Shown here: positions 34,953-42,205 of the stretch, in pieces
How positions within the stretch are numbered: position 1 is the first letter of the stretch
How the letters are laid out: every line of letters starts with the position of its first letter
NCBI GenBank assembly: GCA_016213245.1
Contig: JACRBC010000044.1
Location: 1-48,580 of the forward strand
Source: Candidatus Solibacter usitatus
GTDB lineage: Bacteria; Acidobacteriota; Terriglobia; Bryobacterales; Bryobacteraceae
Length of the DNA stretch: 48,580 nt
Reading direction: 5' to 3'
Translations under genes and position numbers: made by a program
The notes under the pieces: generated by a model
What the model saw: the letters and a program-made list of their open reading frames with translations, nothing else
Databases searched by the model: none
Told to the model about the DNA's origin: nothing

Positions 34953-35621
34953 TCAGGACAGAAGCAGCACGTGCGCGGCCCTCTTCCAGTCCTCGACCGG
35001 CATGGCCGCCGTAGCGTCCTTCGACGGGCGGCCGCCGTCGGCTGCCGTAGCCCCGGCCAGTTGCGGCTGCAGGCGGTAGAAGGCCTCGGCGGCCTCTTTC
35101 ATCCAGGCGCCCAGCAGATTGGCGGGCAGCAGGTTGCGCGCCGGACCCTCCTCGTCGGGAGAGAAGACCGTCATCAGCCAGCCCTTGCCGTAGGGGTCTT
35201 CCCGCAGCAACTCAGGATGCGCGGCGATCTCGGGATTCACCTCTACCACCTCACCCTCCACCGGCGAGACCATCTCGATCTTTTCCTCGCCCCGGTACAG
35301 CGAGATGGCCTTCTGCCCCTGACGAATCCAGTGACCCGGCTTGGGCAGCTCGACGCGGTCCACCGGACCGGCCAGGATGGCGGCGAGTTCGTCGGCGCCC
35401 ACGCGCTCCACGTTCTTCCGTTCGCGCAGCAGCCAGGTGTGGCCCGGGTGATAGCGCAGCAAGGCCGGCACGCGGAACCCGCTGAGGATCTCTTCCAATA
35501 TTCCCGCCGGCTGAGCGGCGCTTTCCAGCGACGGCGCAAGCAGCGGGGCCTTCTTCCGGTTCAGCACCATGTCGATGGCGATGAAGACCACGAACGTGAC
35601 GACAACCAGTAGGACGGTCAT
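34953..35621 (-). CDS. Membrane-anchored glycine-cleavage H-protein-like protein, lipoyl lysine missing
   Basis: 222 residues from the ATG at 35621. An N-terminal membrane helix (about 2-18, VLLVVVTFVVFIAIDMV) is followed by a linker and an H-protein (lipoyl) fold: YHPGHTWLLRERKN, VGADELAAILAGPVDRVELP, and SPVEGEVVEVNPEIAAHPEL with YGKGWLMTV, matching GcvH. In GcvH the swinging lipoyl-Lys lies nine residues before the Val of the SPV/APV motif (V-K-A-A-S-D-I-Y-S-P-V). Aligned on that motif, this protein has Glu there (G-E-E-K-I-E-M-V-S-P-V), with a Lys two positions later. It is probably not a lipoyl carrier of the usual kind. It opens a six-gene operon. Confidence 0.85.
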   Translation of the reverse strand: MTVLLVVVTFVVFIAIDMVLNRKKAPLLAPSLESAAQPAGILEEILSGFRVPALLRYHPGHTWLLRERKNVERVGADELAAILAGPVDRVELPKPGHWIRQGQKAISLYRGEEKIEMVSPVEGEVVEVNPEIAAHPELLREDPYGKGWLMTVFSPDEEGPARNLLPANLLGAWMKEAAEAFYRLQPQLAGATAADGGRPSKDATAAMPVEDWKRAAHVLLLS

Positions 35622-35643
35622 ATTGCTTCTGAACTCCACTTCT

Positions 35644-35658
35644 GCTGACTCAGTCAGC
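35644..35658 (-). promoter_or_regulatory. 15-nt palindrome near the predicted transcription start
   Basis: GCTGACT-C-AGTCAGC is a perfect 7-bp inverted repeat with one central base. It falls just downstream of the predicted start site of the sigma-54 promoter and 22 bp before the first start codon. It could be an operator or a 5' hairpin protecting the transcript. Confidence 0.45.
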
Positions 35659-35671
35659 GTAATAGTAGAGG

Positions 35672-35686
35672 GCAATCGGCTGACCA
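35672..35686 (-). promoter_or_regulatory. Candidate sigma-54 promoter (-24/-12) of the redox-sensing operon
   Basis: Minus strand reads TGGTCAG-CCGA-TTGC. The invariant GG and GC are separated by exactly 10 nt, as required in TGGYACR-N4-TTGC; two of the less conserved -24 bases differ. The expected transcription start (near 35661) gives a leader of about 40 nt before the ATG at 35621. The operon encodes its own sigma-54 activator, which supports the call. Confidence 0.65.
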
Positions 35687-35749
35687 ACCGGAAATCGCTC
35701 GCAACTTCAAGAAAACAAAAGAAAGAAGACAATCGAGTGGCGAACGCTA

Positions 35750-35766
35750 TGTAGAGAAGTTCTACA
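35750..35766 (-). promoter_or_regulatory. Inverted repeat, candidate enhancer for the sigma-54 activator
   Basis: TGTAGA-N5-TCTACA is a perfect 6+6 bp inverted repeat centred about 97 bp upstream of the predicted start, the usual distance for NtrC-type activators. An A-rich stretch (about 35705-35735) lies between it and the promoter and could help DNA bending. A half site GTAGA recurs at 35831-35835. Confidence 0.55.
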
Positions 35767-35863
35767 CATACGCGCGCCTGGAAGGCGATCAGACGGCGTA
35801 TCTTACTGAAAAAGGGCGAGTTAGAATGCCGTAGAAAAATCCAGCAGGTAATGTTGCAAATGA

Positions 35864-36472
35864 CTACACATTCTGGCTGTTCTCCAAGCTCCGCCACAGG
35901 TACCAGGAGGCGTAGGTGGCGTAAGGGCGCCAGGGGCGGCCGATTCTGTTCATTCTGTCGGCAGTGACGGTTCCGCGGATCCGGTAGAGGCGCTTCATGG
36001 CGTTCCGGATGCCGAGGTCGCCGGTCGGCAGGACGTCGGGCCGCCGGAGCCCGAACATGAGGAACATCTGCGCGGTCCAGACGCCGACGCCCTTGACGGC
36101 GCTGAGGTGGGCGATGACCTCATCATCAGGCAACTCCGGAAGTCTCTCGAAAGCCACGGTTCCATCCAGAGTGCGGGCCGAGAGATCGTGCAGGAACTTC
36201 GCCTTCTGGTTGGAGACCCCGAGCCCGCGCAACTCGTCGTGGCTGAGCCTGGCGAGGGTGAGAGGCGTCATGCCTTCCGGCTCAACGGCCTGCTTCAGGC
36301 GCGCGAAGATGGTGGCCGCCGCCTTGCCGCTCAACTGCTGGTAGACGATGCAGCGGACCAGCGACAGGAAGTCCGGCGGGAAGTAATCGATGCGGGGCGG
36401 GCCCACACGTTCGATGACCGCCGCCAGTTTCGCATCCCCGGTCTTCAGATGCTCTATCGCCTTGCGCACCAT
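35864..36472 (-). CDS. DNA-3-methyladenine glycosylase (AlkA-like, HhH-GPD family)
   Basis: 202 residues. The HhH-GPD fold is seen in VRCIVYQQLSGKAAATIF, the helix-hairpin-helix LSAVKGVGVWTAQMFLMF and the catalytic Asp in PTGDLGIRNAM. It removes alkylated bases such as 3-methyladenine from DNA. It lacks the N-terminal domain of E. coli AlkA and the iron-sulfur Cys cluster of EndoIII, so it is the short AlkA form common outside Proteobacteria. Its stop lies upstream of the sigma-54 promoter of the redox operon. The divergent VWFA-related gene starts 48 bp away. Confidence 0.9.
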   Translation of the reverse strand: MVRKAIEHLKTGDAKLAAVIERVGPPRIDYFPPDFLSLVRCIVYQQLSGKAAATIFARLKQAVEPEGMTPLTLARLSHDELRGLGVSNQKAKFLHDLSARTLDGTVAFERLPELPDDEVIAHLSAVKGVGVWTAQMFLMFGLRRPDVLPTGDLGIRNAMKRLYRIRGTVTADRMNRIGRPWRPYATYASWYLWRSLENSQNV

Positions 36473-36520
36473 GGATTCGAATGTAACACGGGCCCCCGGC
36501 GGCGCATCTGTAACTGTGTC

Positions 36521-37525
36521 ATGGTGAACGTGGTGAAGACCTCAGGATTGCTGGCAGGGCTGTGCACCGCGGCTTTGCTGCTGGCGCAGCAGCCGCCCCA
36601 ACCGCAGAAGCCCAGGCCGGAGGAGGATCTCGGCCCCGCCATCAAGGTGGACGTGGACCTGGTGAACCTCTTCTTCAGCGTCCGCGACAAGAAGGGCGCT
36701 TACCTGCCTACCCTCACCAAAGACGATCTGGAACTGTATGAGGACGGCAAACGGCAGGAGCCGAAGTTCTTCAGCCGCGAGACGGACCTGCCGTTGACCA
36801 TCGGCCTGCTGGTGGACGTCAGCCGCAGCCAGGAGGCGCTGATTGAAGAGGAGCGCCGGGCGTCGTTCCGGTTCTTCACGCAGGTCCTGCGCCAGAAGGA
36901 CATGGCGTTCATCATCAGTTTTGGCGCCGACTCCGAATTGCTTCAGGACTACACGGCCTCGCCCCAACTGCTGCAACGGGGGCTGGGCCAGTTGCGGCTG
37001 AACGCGGGTGTGTCGGGCATGTCGCCCACCGGCCCGACGGTGCCCCTGCCGGGCGGCGGGCGCGGCACGGTGCTCTATGAATCCGTCTGGCTTGCCGCCA
37101 AAGAGAAGCTGCGGAGCGAAGTCGGCCGCAAGGCGCTGGTGGTGATCACCGACGGCGTCGACGTCGGCAGCCGCATCAAGATTGAGAAGGCCATCGAGGA
37201 AGCGCAACGCTCCGACGCCATCATTTACTCGGTGCTGTTTGAAGACCCGCGCTACACCTCCTGGCAGTATGGAGGCATGTCCGGCGAAGGACCCATGCGC
37301 CGCATGGCCGATGAGACCGGCGGCCGGGTGTTCCGGGTGGACAGGAAGAACTCCCTATCCGGCATCTACGACGTGATCCAGAAGGAGATGCGCAGCCAGT
37401 ATGCCTGCGGCTACACGCCGGCCAATCCGGTAAAGGACGGTGCGTTCCGGCGCATCGAGGTCCGCGCCAAGAACAAGGATCTCAAGGTCCAGGTGCGCAG
37501 GGGCTACTACGCCTCAAAAGAGTAG
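36521..37525 (+). CDS. Secreted VWFA-related protein (Acidobacteria type)
   Basis: 334 residues from the ATG at 36521. A signal peptide (LLAGLCTAALLLAQQ) is followed by a Pro-rich linker, a beta segment (VDVDLVNLFFSVRDKKGAYL with LTKDDLELYEDGK) and a von Willebrand A-like domain (about 93-290) with a MIDAS-type DVSRS motif in GLLVDVSRSQEAL, where the fourth motif residue is R, and VVITDGVDVGS. The end (YACGYTPANPVKDG with RRGYYA) is typical of the VWFA-related family TIGR03436, abundant in Acidobacteriota. Function is unknown; such proteins may mediate adhesion or complex assembly outside the cytoplasm. Confidence 0.85.
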   Translation: MVNVVKTSGLLAGLCTAALLLAQQPPQPQKPRPEEDLGPAIKVDVDLVNLFFSVRDKKGAYLPTLTKDDLELYEDGKRQEPKFFSRETDLPLTIGLLVDVSRSQEALIEEERRASFRFFTQVLRQKDMAFIISFGADSELLQDYTASPQLLQRGLGQLRLNAGVSGMSPTGPTVPLPGGGRGTVLYESVWLAAKEKLRSEVGRKALVVITDGVDVGSRIKIEKAIEEAQRSDAIIYSVLFEDPRYTSWQYGGMSGEGPMRRMADETGGRVFRVDRKNSLSGIYDVIQKEMRSQYACGYTPANPVKDGAFRRIEVRAKNKDLKVQVRRGYYASKE

Positions 37526-37528
37526 CGG

Positions 37529-38410
37529 CTACCTCTGCTCGCGCAATCTCCGCCGGATCTGCAGGTAGCTGCGCACCGCCGTTTCCAGCGGCGGCATCGG
37601 CTCGATGCCGAGCGATTCCATCCTGGCGTTGGACAGGGCGGAATAGCGCGGGCGCCTGGCCGGCGTCCGGTACTCCCGTTCCGCGGTGGGCCGCAGTTCC
37701 GGCTCCAGCCCTGCTTCCCGGAAGATCAACCTGGCGTAGTCATACCAGGTGATCGGCTGGCCGCCGCCGCAGTGGACAATGCCGCGGGCGCCCTTTTCCA
37801 CCAGGTCCGCGGTGCGGGAAGCCAGGGCGGGCGCATAGGTCGGGCTGGCCACGTGGTCCTGCACCACGCGGATGGTCTTGCCTTCGCCAGCCAGCCGCAA
37901 CATGAGCTCGATGAAGTTGCCTCGCGCCGTCTGGAGAGCTCCCGGACCGAAGACTCCTGAGGTGCGCACGATCAAGGGCGAATCCAGGTAGGCCCGTACA
38001 TAGAGTTCCCCAGCCATCTTCGACACGGCGTAGGCGCCCAGCGGATGCGGCGTGTCCTCTTCGGTGTAGGGGCGGTGTGCTGCGCCATCGAAGACGTAGT
38101 CGGTGGAAAAGTGGACCAGCAGCGCCCCGCTCTGGCGGCAGGCCAGGGCTACGTTGCGCACGGCGAGCCCGTTGACCTGAAAGGCCGCCGAGGGCTCATT
38201 CTCGGCCACGTCCACCTGATTGTAGGCCGCGGCGTTCAGCACGATCTCTGGGTCGACCGAGGCGATTGCTTCCTCCACCGCCGGAGCCGAGGTGATATCC
38301 ACGTGGGAACGTTCCCATCCGGTGACGGCGTAGCCGCGCTGATTGAACTCCCGGGACAGTTCCACGCCCAACTGGCCGGCGCACCCGAAAATGGCCACTT
38401 TCTTCTGCAT
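37529..38410 (-). CDS. rfbD: dTDP-4-dehydrorhamnose reductase
   Basis: 293 residues from the ATG at 38410. The SDR N-terminus VAIFGCAGQLGVELSREF (GxxGxxG), the Asp/Asn block VLNAAAYNQVDVAENEP, STDYVFDG and the catalytic YxxxK in YAVSKMAGE identify RmlD/RfbD, which reduces dTDP-4-keto-rhamnose to dTDP-L-rhamnose for surface polysaccharides. Other rml genes are not in the window. Its stop lies 3 bp from the stop of the VWFA-related gene (convergent). The start is chosen so the nucleotide-binding motif begins near residue 5. Confidence 0.9.
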   Translation of the reverse strand: MQKKVAIFGCAGQLGVELSREFNQRGYAVTGWERSHVDITSAPAVEEAIASVDPEIVLNAAAYNQVDVAENEPSAAFQVNGLAVRNVALACRQSGALLVHFSTDYVFDGAAHRPYTEEDTPHPLGAYAVSKMAGELYVRAYLDSPLIVRTSGVFGPGALQTARGNFIELMLRLAGEGKTIRVVQDHVASPTYAPALASRTADLVEKGARGIVHCGGGQPITWYDYARLIFREAGLEPELRPTAEREYRTPARRPRYSALSNARMESLGIEPMPPLETAVRSYLQIRRRLREQR

Positions 38411-38584
38411 CTGATTGATACTATAGCGCGTTCGGCTCACCCGAGCAGCATGGCGGAGGTCGTTTTGCGCCGCATGCCTGCCTTCTCCCCTTCTTTTCCC
38501 GGCAAAGGCTTGATGCCTGAGCCTTTGGAGATTTGTTGCAACTTTGCTACACTTCCCTTACGTCAAGTTCATTGGGAGACCGTG

Positions 38585-38719
38585 ATGAGCAGCCTCATTC
38601 AGAGAGGATTCCGGCGGAGCCGAACCACGGTTCGCATGGGCTGGGTTCTGCTGATCGCCTTGGCGGCCGTACTGGTTGTCTCGATGCTGTTCGGCCTCCA
38701 CAGCCTGCGCACTACCTAG
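38585..38719 (+). CDS. Possible 44-residue single-pass membrane protein
   Basis: ATG at 38585 with GGGAG 7 bp upstream. The product (start MSSLIQRGFRRSRTTVRMGW) has a basic front and one clear membrane helix (WVLLIALAAVLVVSMLFGL). Its TAG stop shares CTAG with the stop of the converging PilZ gene. An AT-richer tract just before it (about 38530-38570) could hold a promoter. No family is recognised; short length keeps confidence low. Confidence 0.4.
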   Translation: MSSLIQRGFRRSRTTVRMGWVLLIALAAVLVVSMLFGLHSLRTT

Positions 38720-39060
38720 CGCTTGTGCGCACCGGGGTGGAGAACCGAGGCAGCTTCCGCCGTTAGTGCATCCACCAGCGCCCTGAGGTGGTTGAGCCCG
38801 TCAAGCGAGTGTTCGAGCACCACCCCTGCCTGTATTCCACCGTTCACCCAGTCGCACCAAGCCACCTCCCCGAGCAGGAGCCTGTCTTGCAGGCTGATCT
38901 TGACCGGCGTGCCGGGCTGGATACGCGCCGCCAGAGTGAGCCTCATGCCGGCGCCGGACACGTCCTCCACGCGCACTGGCATGGTCTCCCCGGGCTCGAC
39001 CAGGGTAGTGAGGGTGGCCAGAAACCCTGCCTCCAGGCGGGGTGATTGACGGCGCTCCAT
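38716..39060 (-). CDS. PilZ-domain protein (probable c-di-GMP receptor)
   Basis: 114 residues, a stand-alone PilZ domain. The c-di-GMP-binding signatures are an N-terminal arginine motif (ERRQSPRL) and DVSGAGMRL, corresponding to RxxxR and D/NxSxxG. The rest gives the expected beta-barrel (PVKISLQDRLLLGEVAWCDW). Binding would couple cellular c-di-GMP to motility, exopolysaccharide or other outputs; targets are unknown. The 5' leader contains a large inverted-repeat element (39104-39217). Confidence 0.85.
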   Translation of the reverse strand: MERRQSPRLEAGFLATLTTLVEPGETMPVRVEDVSGAGMRLTLAARIQPGTPVKISLQDRLLLGEVAWCDWVNGGIQAGVVLEHSLDGLNHLRALVDALTAEAASVLHPGAHKR

Positions 39061-39103
39061 GGCCGACTTATCGTCCCGGTTTGGGGAAGGCTGGTGAAAA
39101 GTA

Positions 39104-39217
39104 GGTCCGGGAAACGGCTTGGAGCGAATGATGTTGCTCCAATCCGCGCTTGGGAGCCGGTGTGGGTAGCCGGCGGCAGATTCAGGCTCCTCCCTCGACC
39201 CTGGCGTTTCCCGGACC
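39104..39217 (-). ncRNA. Candidate structured RNA or inverted-repeat element upstream of pilZ
   Basis: A perfect 13-nt inverted repeat GGTCCGGGAAACG (39104-39116) / CGTTTCCCGGACC (39205-39217) encloses two further stems: TTGGAGC/GCTCCAA (39119-39125 and 39136-39142) and GGAGCC/GGCTCC (39153-39158 and 39185-39190). Together they would form a three-way junction of 114 nt. The 3' plus-strand arm can instead form CCTGG/CCAGG (39200-39204 and 39216-39220), so two exclusive folds exist. It ends 44 nt before the PilZ start on the minus strand. No flanking target duplication was found. Strand and role are uncertain; no known riboswitch matched. The flanks 39061-39103 and 39218-39327 show nothing else. 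Confidence 0.45.
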
Positions 39218-39327
39218 AGGCGATCAGGCTTGGCTGCCTTACACCCCTTCTATCGGCGGACGGGGCATTGAGCTGAATACCCCCATTTGAGGGCGGCAAC
39301 GAGAGCGGTTGAGGGGAGACGGGCGAT

Positions 39328-39663
39328 TCAACGCAACGTCGCCAGCAGCCACAACGCAAGCCCTGCGCAGCCGACCAGGGCGATTTCAAGCGCGAGCCGC
39401 CAGGGATAGGAACTCGCCGGGCCGGGCGCGGGCGTTTCAGAACCTCCGCCCGCTCTCCGCTCCAATTGCCGCTGGACGAACGCGCGCCCCTCCTGGTCGG
39501 CGATCACCAGCGTAGCGCTTTCATCTCCCTGCAGGGCCTTCACGCAGCGCGCCCGCAGTACCTGCGGCATCTGGTCGAGAGTTTCGAAGCTCTCGGTTCC
39601 GTCACGGGTCACGGTCAGGATGGCCGACATCCGCCACTGGCCCGATTCGTCCGATTCGCTCAT
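39328..39663 (-). CDS. Hypothetical tail-anchored membrane protein
   Basis: 111 residues. The soluble N-terminus (MSAILTVTRDGTESFETLDQ near residue 12) is followed by a Gly/Pro linker and a single C-terminal membrane helix (ALEIALVGCAGLALWLLATL). No known domain is recognised. The ATG overlaps the LysR gene stop by four bases, so it is probably co-translated with that regulator. Confidence 0.6.
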   Translation of the reverse strand: MSESDESGQWRMSAILTVTRDGTESFETLDQMPQVLRARCVKALQGDESATLVIADQEGRAFVQRQLERRAGGGSETPAPGPASSYPWRLALEIALVGCAGLALWLLATLR

Positions 39664-40598
39664 CGGCCCTGGCCTCCGCCCGCAGCGCCTGTGGCAGGCG
39701 CCGCGGCCTCTATACTGACTCGAGCGCGCTCGGTCACCGTCTGGATGAATCCAAGCCCGGCCTTCGACAGCGCCTTGTCCTTCCTATACACCAGCGCGAG
39801 GCGGCGAATCAAGGGTTCTGGAGCCAGCGAAACGCCCGCCAGGAGCCCCGCCTGGGCCTCCTCCTGGAAGTGCGAGGCAGCCATGAAGGACAGTCCCATG
39901 CCGGCGCGAACGAAACGCTTGATCATCTCGGTGGAGTCCAGTTCCATCGAGATCTGGATGCGGTCCTCGACCGGTTCCAGCCAGGCGTTCAACTTGCTGC
40001 GGGTGGCCCCGCCCTTGGGGAGCAGCAGGGTGAATCCAGCCGCCTCCTCGCAGCTCACGGAGCGCTTGGCCGCCAGGGGGTGGTCGGCCGGCAGCAGCAA
40101 CCTGATCTCGTCGGTATGGACGGGCAGCACCTGCAGCCGCTTCTCCTGCACGGGCAGTTGCGAGAAGCCGAAGTCGGCCAGGTTGTCGACCACCGCCTCC
40201 ACAACGTGGGCGCCGTAGCTGCGGTCGACCAGGAGCTGGACATTGGGGAAGCGCTTCTTGAACTCGGAGAACACGGTCGGAAGAACGTAGATGCAGGTCG
40301 CCTCGTTGGCGGCAATCACCAGTTCCCCGCGCGGTGTCCGCTCCAGTTCGTTGATGGTGTCCTGGGCGCGCCGCCGCAGGTCCAGAATCTGCTCGGCATA
40401 TTCGCAGAAGATCCGTCCGGCGGCGGTGAGCTGGATGCGCGTGCCGAGCCGCTCAAACAGCGAAGTGTTGAGCTCCTGCTCGAGTTGCCGGATCTGGGCG
40501 CTGATGGCCGGCTGCGTCCGGAAACACGTCTGCGCGGCCTTGGAAAAGCTCTTGAGCCTGACGATCTCCAGGAAAGTGTGTAGCTGGTCGAGGTCCAT
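39660..40598 (-). CDS. LysR-family transcriptional regulator
   Basis: 312 residues from the ATG at 40598. The N-terminal winged helix (MDLDQLHTFLEIVRLKSFSK with AAQTCFRTQPAISAQIRQLE and LFERLGTRIQLTAAG) is textbook LysR, followed by a substrate-binding domain with two lobes (about 90-295). LysR proteins usually act on the divergent gene; here that is the cytochrome c gene, whose start is 77 bp away. The effector is unknown. Its stop overlaps the small membrane protein gene. Confidence 0.93.
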   Translation of the reverse strand: MDLDQLHTFLEIVRLKSFSKAAQTCFRTQPAISAQIRQLEQELNTSLFERLGTRIQLTAAGRIFCEYAEQILDLRRRAQDTINELERTPRGELVIAANEATCIYVLPTVFSEFKKRFPNVQLLVDRSYGAHVVEAVVDNLADFGFSQLPVQEKRLQVLPVHTDEIRLLLPADHPLAAKRSVSCEEAAGFTLLLPKGGATRSKLNAWLEPVEDRIQISMELDSTEMIKRFVRAGMGLSFMAASHFQEEAQAGLLAGVSLAPEPLIRRLALVYRKDKALSKAGLGFIQTVTERARVSIEAAAPATGAAGGGQGR

Positions 40599-40675
40599 GG
40601 GCTGGGCTTTGAGGGGCCGCACTCGCGGCGGTCCGTCGCTTGCAGGACGAGTATCCACATATTACCATCGGGTTC

Positions 40676-41095
40676 ATGCTCTTGAATCGCTTTGCCCTAC
40701 TGCTGGCCGCCGCCGGCACGCTTGCCATGGCCCAGGACGCGCCGGCCAACCCCGCGCAGATCGAACGCGGGCGCTACCTGGCCGAAGAGGTGGGCAAGTG
40801 CCAGATGTGCCATTCGCCGCTGGCCGAGACGGGCGGGTATGACAAGGAGCGCTGGATGAAGGGCGCGGTGATGAACCTGGCCCCGATCAAGCCCGTCGAG
40901 GGCTGGCACAAGACCTCCCCCGACATCACGCCCTCCGGACGCCTGTGGGAGCGCTGGGGCGAGGCGGGGCTGGTCAAGTACATGGTCACCGGGCTGAACC
41001 CGCGCGGCGGCACGGCCGACGCGCCCATGCCCACCTACAAGCTGAAGCAGGAAGACGCTGAAGCTCTTGTGGCTTACCTGAAATCCCTCAAGTAA
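40676..41095 (+). CDS. Small secreted mono-heme cytochrome c
   Basis: 139 residues from the ATG at 40676. A signal peptide (LLNRFALLLAAAGTLAMAQ) precedes a class I cytochrome c fold with the heme site CQMCH (about residues 42-46) and a likely axial Met in DAPMPTYKLKQED. The C-terminal helix EALVAYLKSLK is typical. It should carry electrons in the periplasm. It is divergent from a LysR regulator, and the TIGR03790-type gene starts at the base after its stop, so the two form a tight pair. Confidence 0.88.
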   Translation: MLLNRFALLLAAAGTLAMAQDAPANPAQIERGRYLAEEVGKCQMCHSPLAETGGYDKERWMKGAVMNLAPIKPVEGWHKTSPDITPSGRLWERWGEAGLVKYMVTGLNPRGGTADAPMPTYKLKQEDAEALVAYLKSLK

Positions 41096-42202
41096 ATGTC
41101 GAGCACGGCGAGAAGGCTGTTGCTGCTGATGCTGGCCGCCGCGCCCTGTCCAGCCCTCACGCCCTCCGAGGTGCTGGTGGTGGCCAACGGCCGTTCTCCG
41201 GTCTCGCGCTCCATCGCCGAATACTACAGCCGGCGCCGCGGCATTCCCGCGGGCCAGATCCTCTACCTGTCCACCGCTCCGGAAGAGGAGATCTCGCGCG
41301 AGACGTTCCAGCGTGAGATCGCCTCGCCCGTGGCCGCCTTTCTCCGCAAGCAGGGCTGGGTGGAGCGCATCCTGGTGATCGTCACCACGTCGGGGGTGCC
41401 GCTCAAGATCCGCGGCACGGCGGGAACCTCCGGCGATGCCGCTTCAGTGGACAGCGAACTGGCCTGCCTCTATCAGACGCTCAGAGGCGCTCCGATGGCG
41501 CTGGGCGGTCCGGCCCGCAATCCCTACTTTCTCAGCGCCCGGCCTTTCAGGCACCCGGAGTTCCCCATCTACCTGGTCACCCGCCTGGCGGGTTACTCAT
41601 TCGCCGACGTTCGCGGCATGGTGGACCGCGCTCTGCAGGCTGAGAACAGGGGGGTGATCGTGCTGGACCAGAAGGACGCCGGCCTGGACGACGGCAACCT
41701 CTGGCTCAAGCGCGCCGCCAACCGGCTGCCGGTGGGCCGCGTGCTGCTCGAGGAGTCCGCCAACGTGGTGCAGGGCGCGCGCGCTGTGATCGGCTATGCC
41801 TCCTGGGGATCGAACGACAGAAACCGCCGGCAGCGCGACCTGGGCTTCCGCTACCTGCCCGGCGCCATTGTGACGGAGTACGTCTCCACCGACGGCCGGA
41901 CGTTTCAGGAGCCGCCGTCGGATTGGAACATCGGCATCTGGGAGCAAAAGGCCGGGGTGAAGTTCTGGCAGGGCTCGCCGCAGTCGCTCAGCGCCGACTT
42001 CATCCGCCACGGCGCCACGGGGGTCTCCGGCCACGTCTACGAGCCGTTCCTTCAGTTCACCCCGCGGCCCGACGTGCTCTTTCCCGCCTACCTCGCCGGA
42101 CGCACCCTGGCGGAGAGCTTCTGGGCGGCCATCCCGGCCGTGAGCTGGATGAACATCGTGCTGGGCGACCCGCTCTGCCGCCTCGCGCCGCCTGCCCGGT
42201 GA
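41096..42202 (+). CDS. Secreted TIGR03790-type protein of unknown function
   Basis: 368 residues. The signal peptide (RRLLLLMLAAAPCPALTP) is followed by LVVANGRSPVSRSIAEYYSR, RRGIPAGQILYLST, VTTSGVPLKIRG and a long central region, ending AVSWMNIVLGDPLCRL. The opening (N-x-x-x-x-S-x-x-I-A-x-Y-Y) and the closing GDPL are characteristic of TIGR03790-type proteins, seen in Acidobacteriota, Planctomycetes and Verrucomicrobia. No activity is known. The gene begins directly after the cytochrome c stop. Three bases separate its stop from that of the converging gene. Confidence 0.75.
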   Translation: MSSTARRLLLLMLAAAPCPALTPSEVLVVANGRSPVSRSIAEYYSRRRGIPAGQILYLSTAPEEEISRETFQREIASPVAAFLRKQGWVERILVIVTTSGVPLKIRGTAGTSGDAASVDSELACLYQTLRGAPMALGGPARNPYFLSARPFRHPEFPIYLVTRLAGYSFADVRGMVDRALQAENRGVIVLDQKDAGLDDGNLWLKRAANRLPVGRVLLEESANVVQGARAVIGYASWGSNDRNRRQRDLGFRYLPGAIVTEYVSTDGRTFQEPPSDWNIGIWEQKAGVKFWQGSPQSLSADFIRHGATGVSGHVYEPFLQFTPRPDVLFPAYLAGRTLAESFWAAIPAVSWMNIVLGDPLCRLAPPAR

Positions 42203-42205
42203 ACC

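Noticed and set aside
39104..39217. c-di-GMP or cobalamin riboswitch before pilZ
   Set aside because: The three-way junction is suggestive, but conserved core nucleotides of these classes could not be found.
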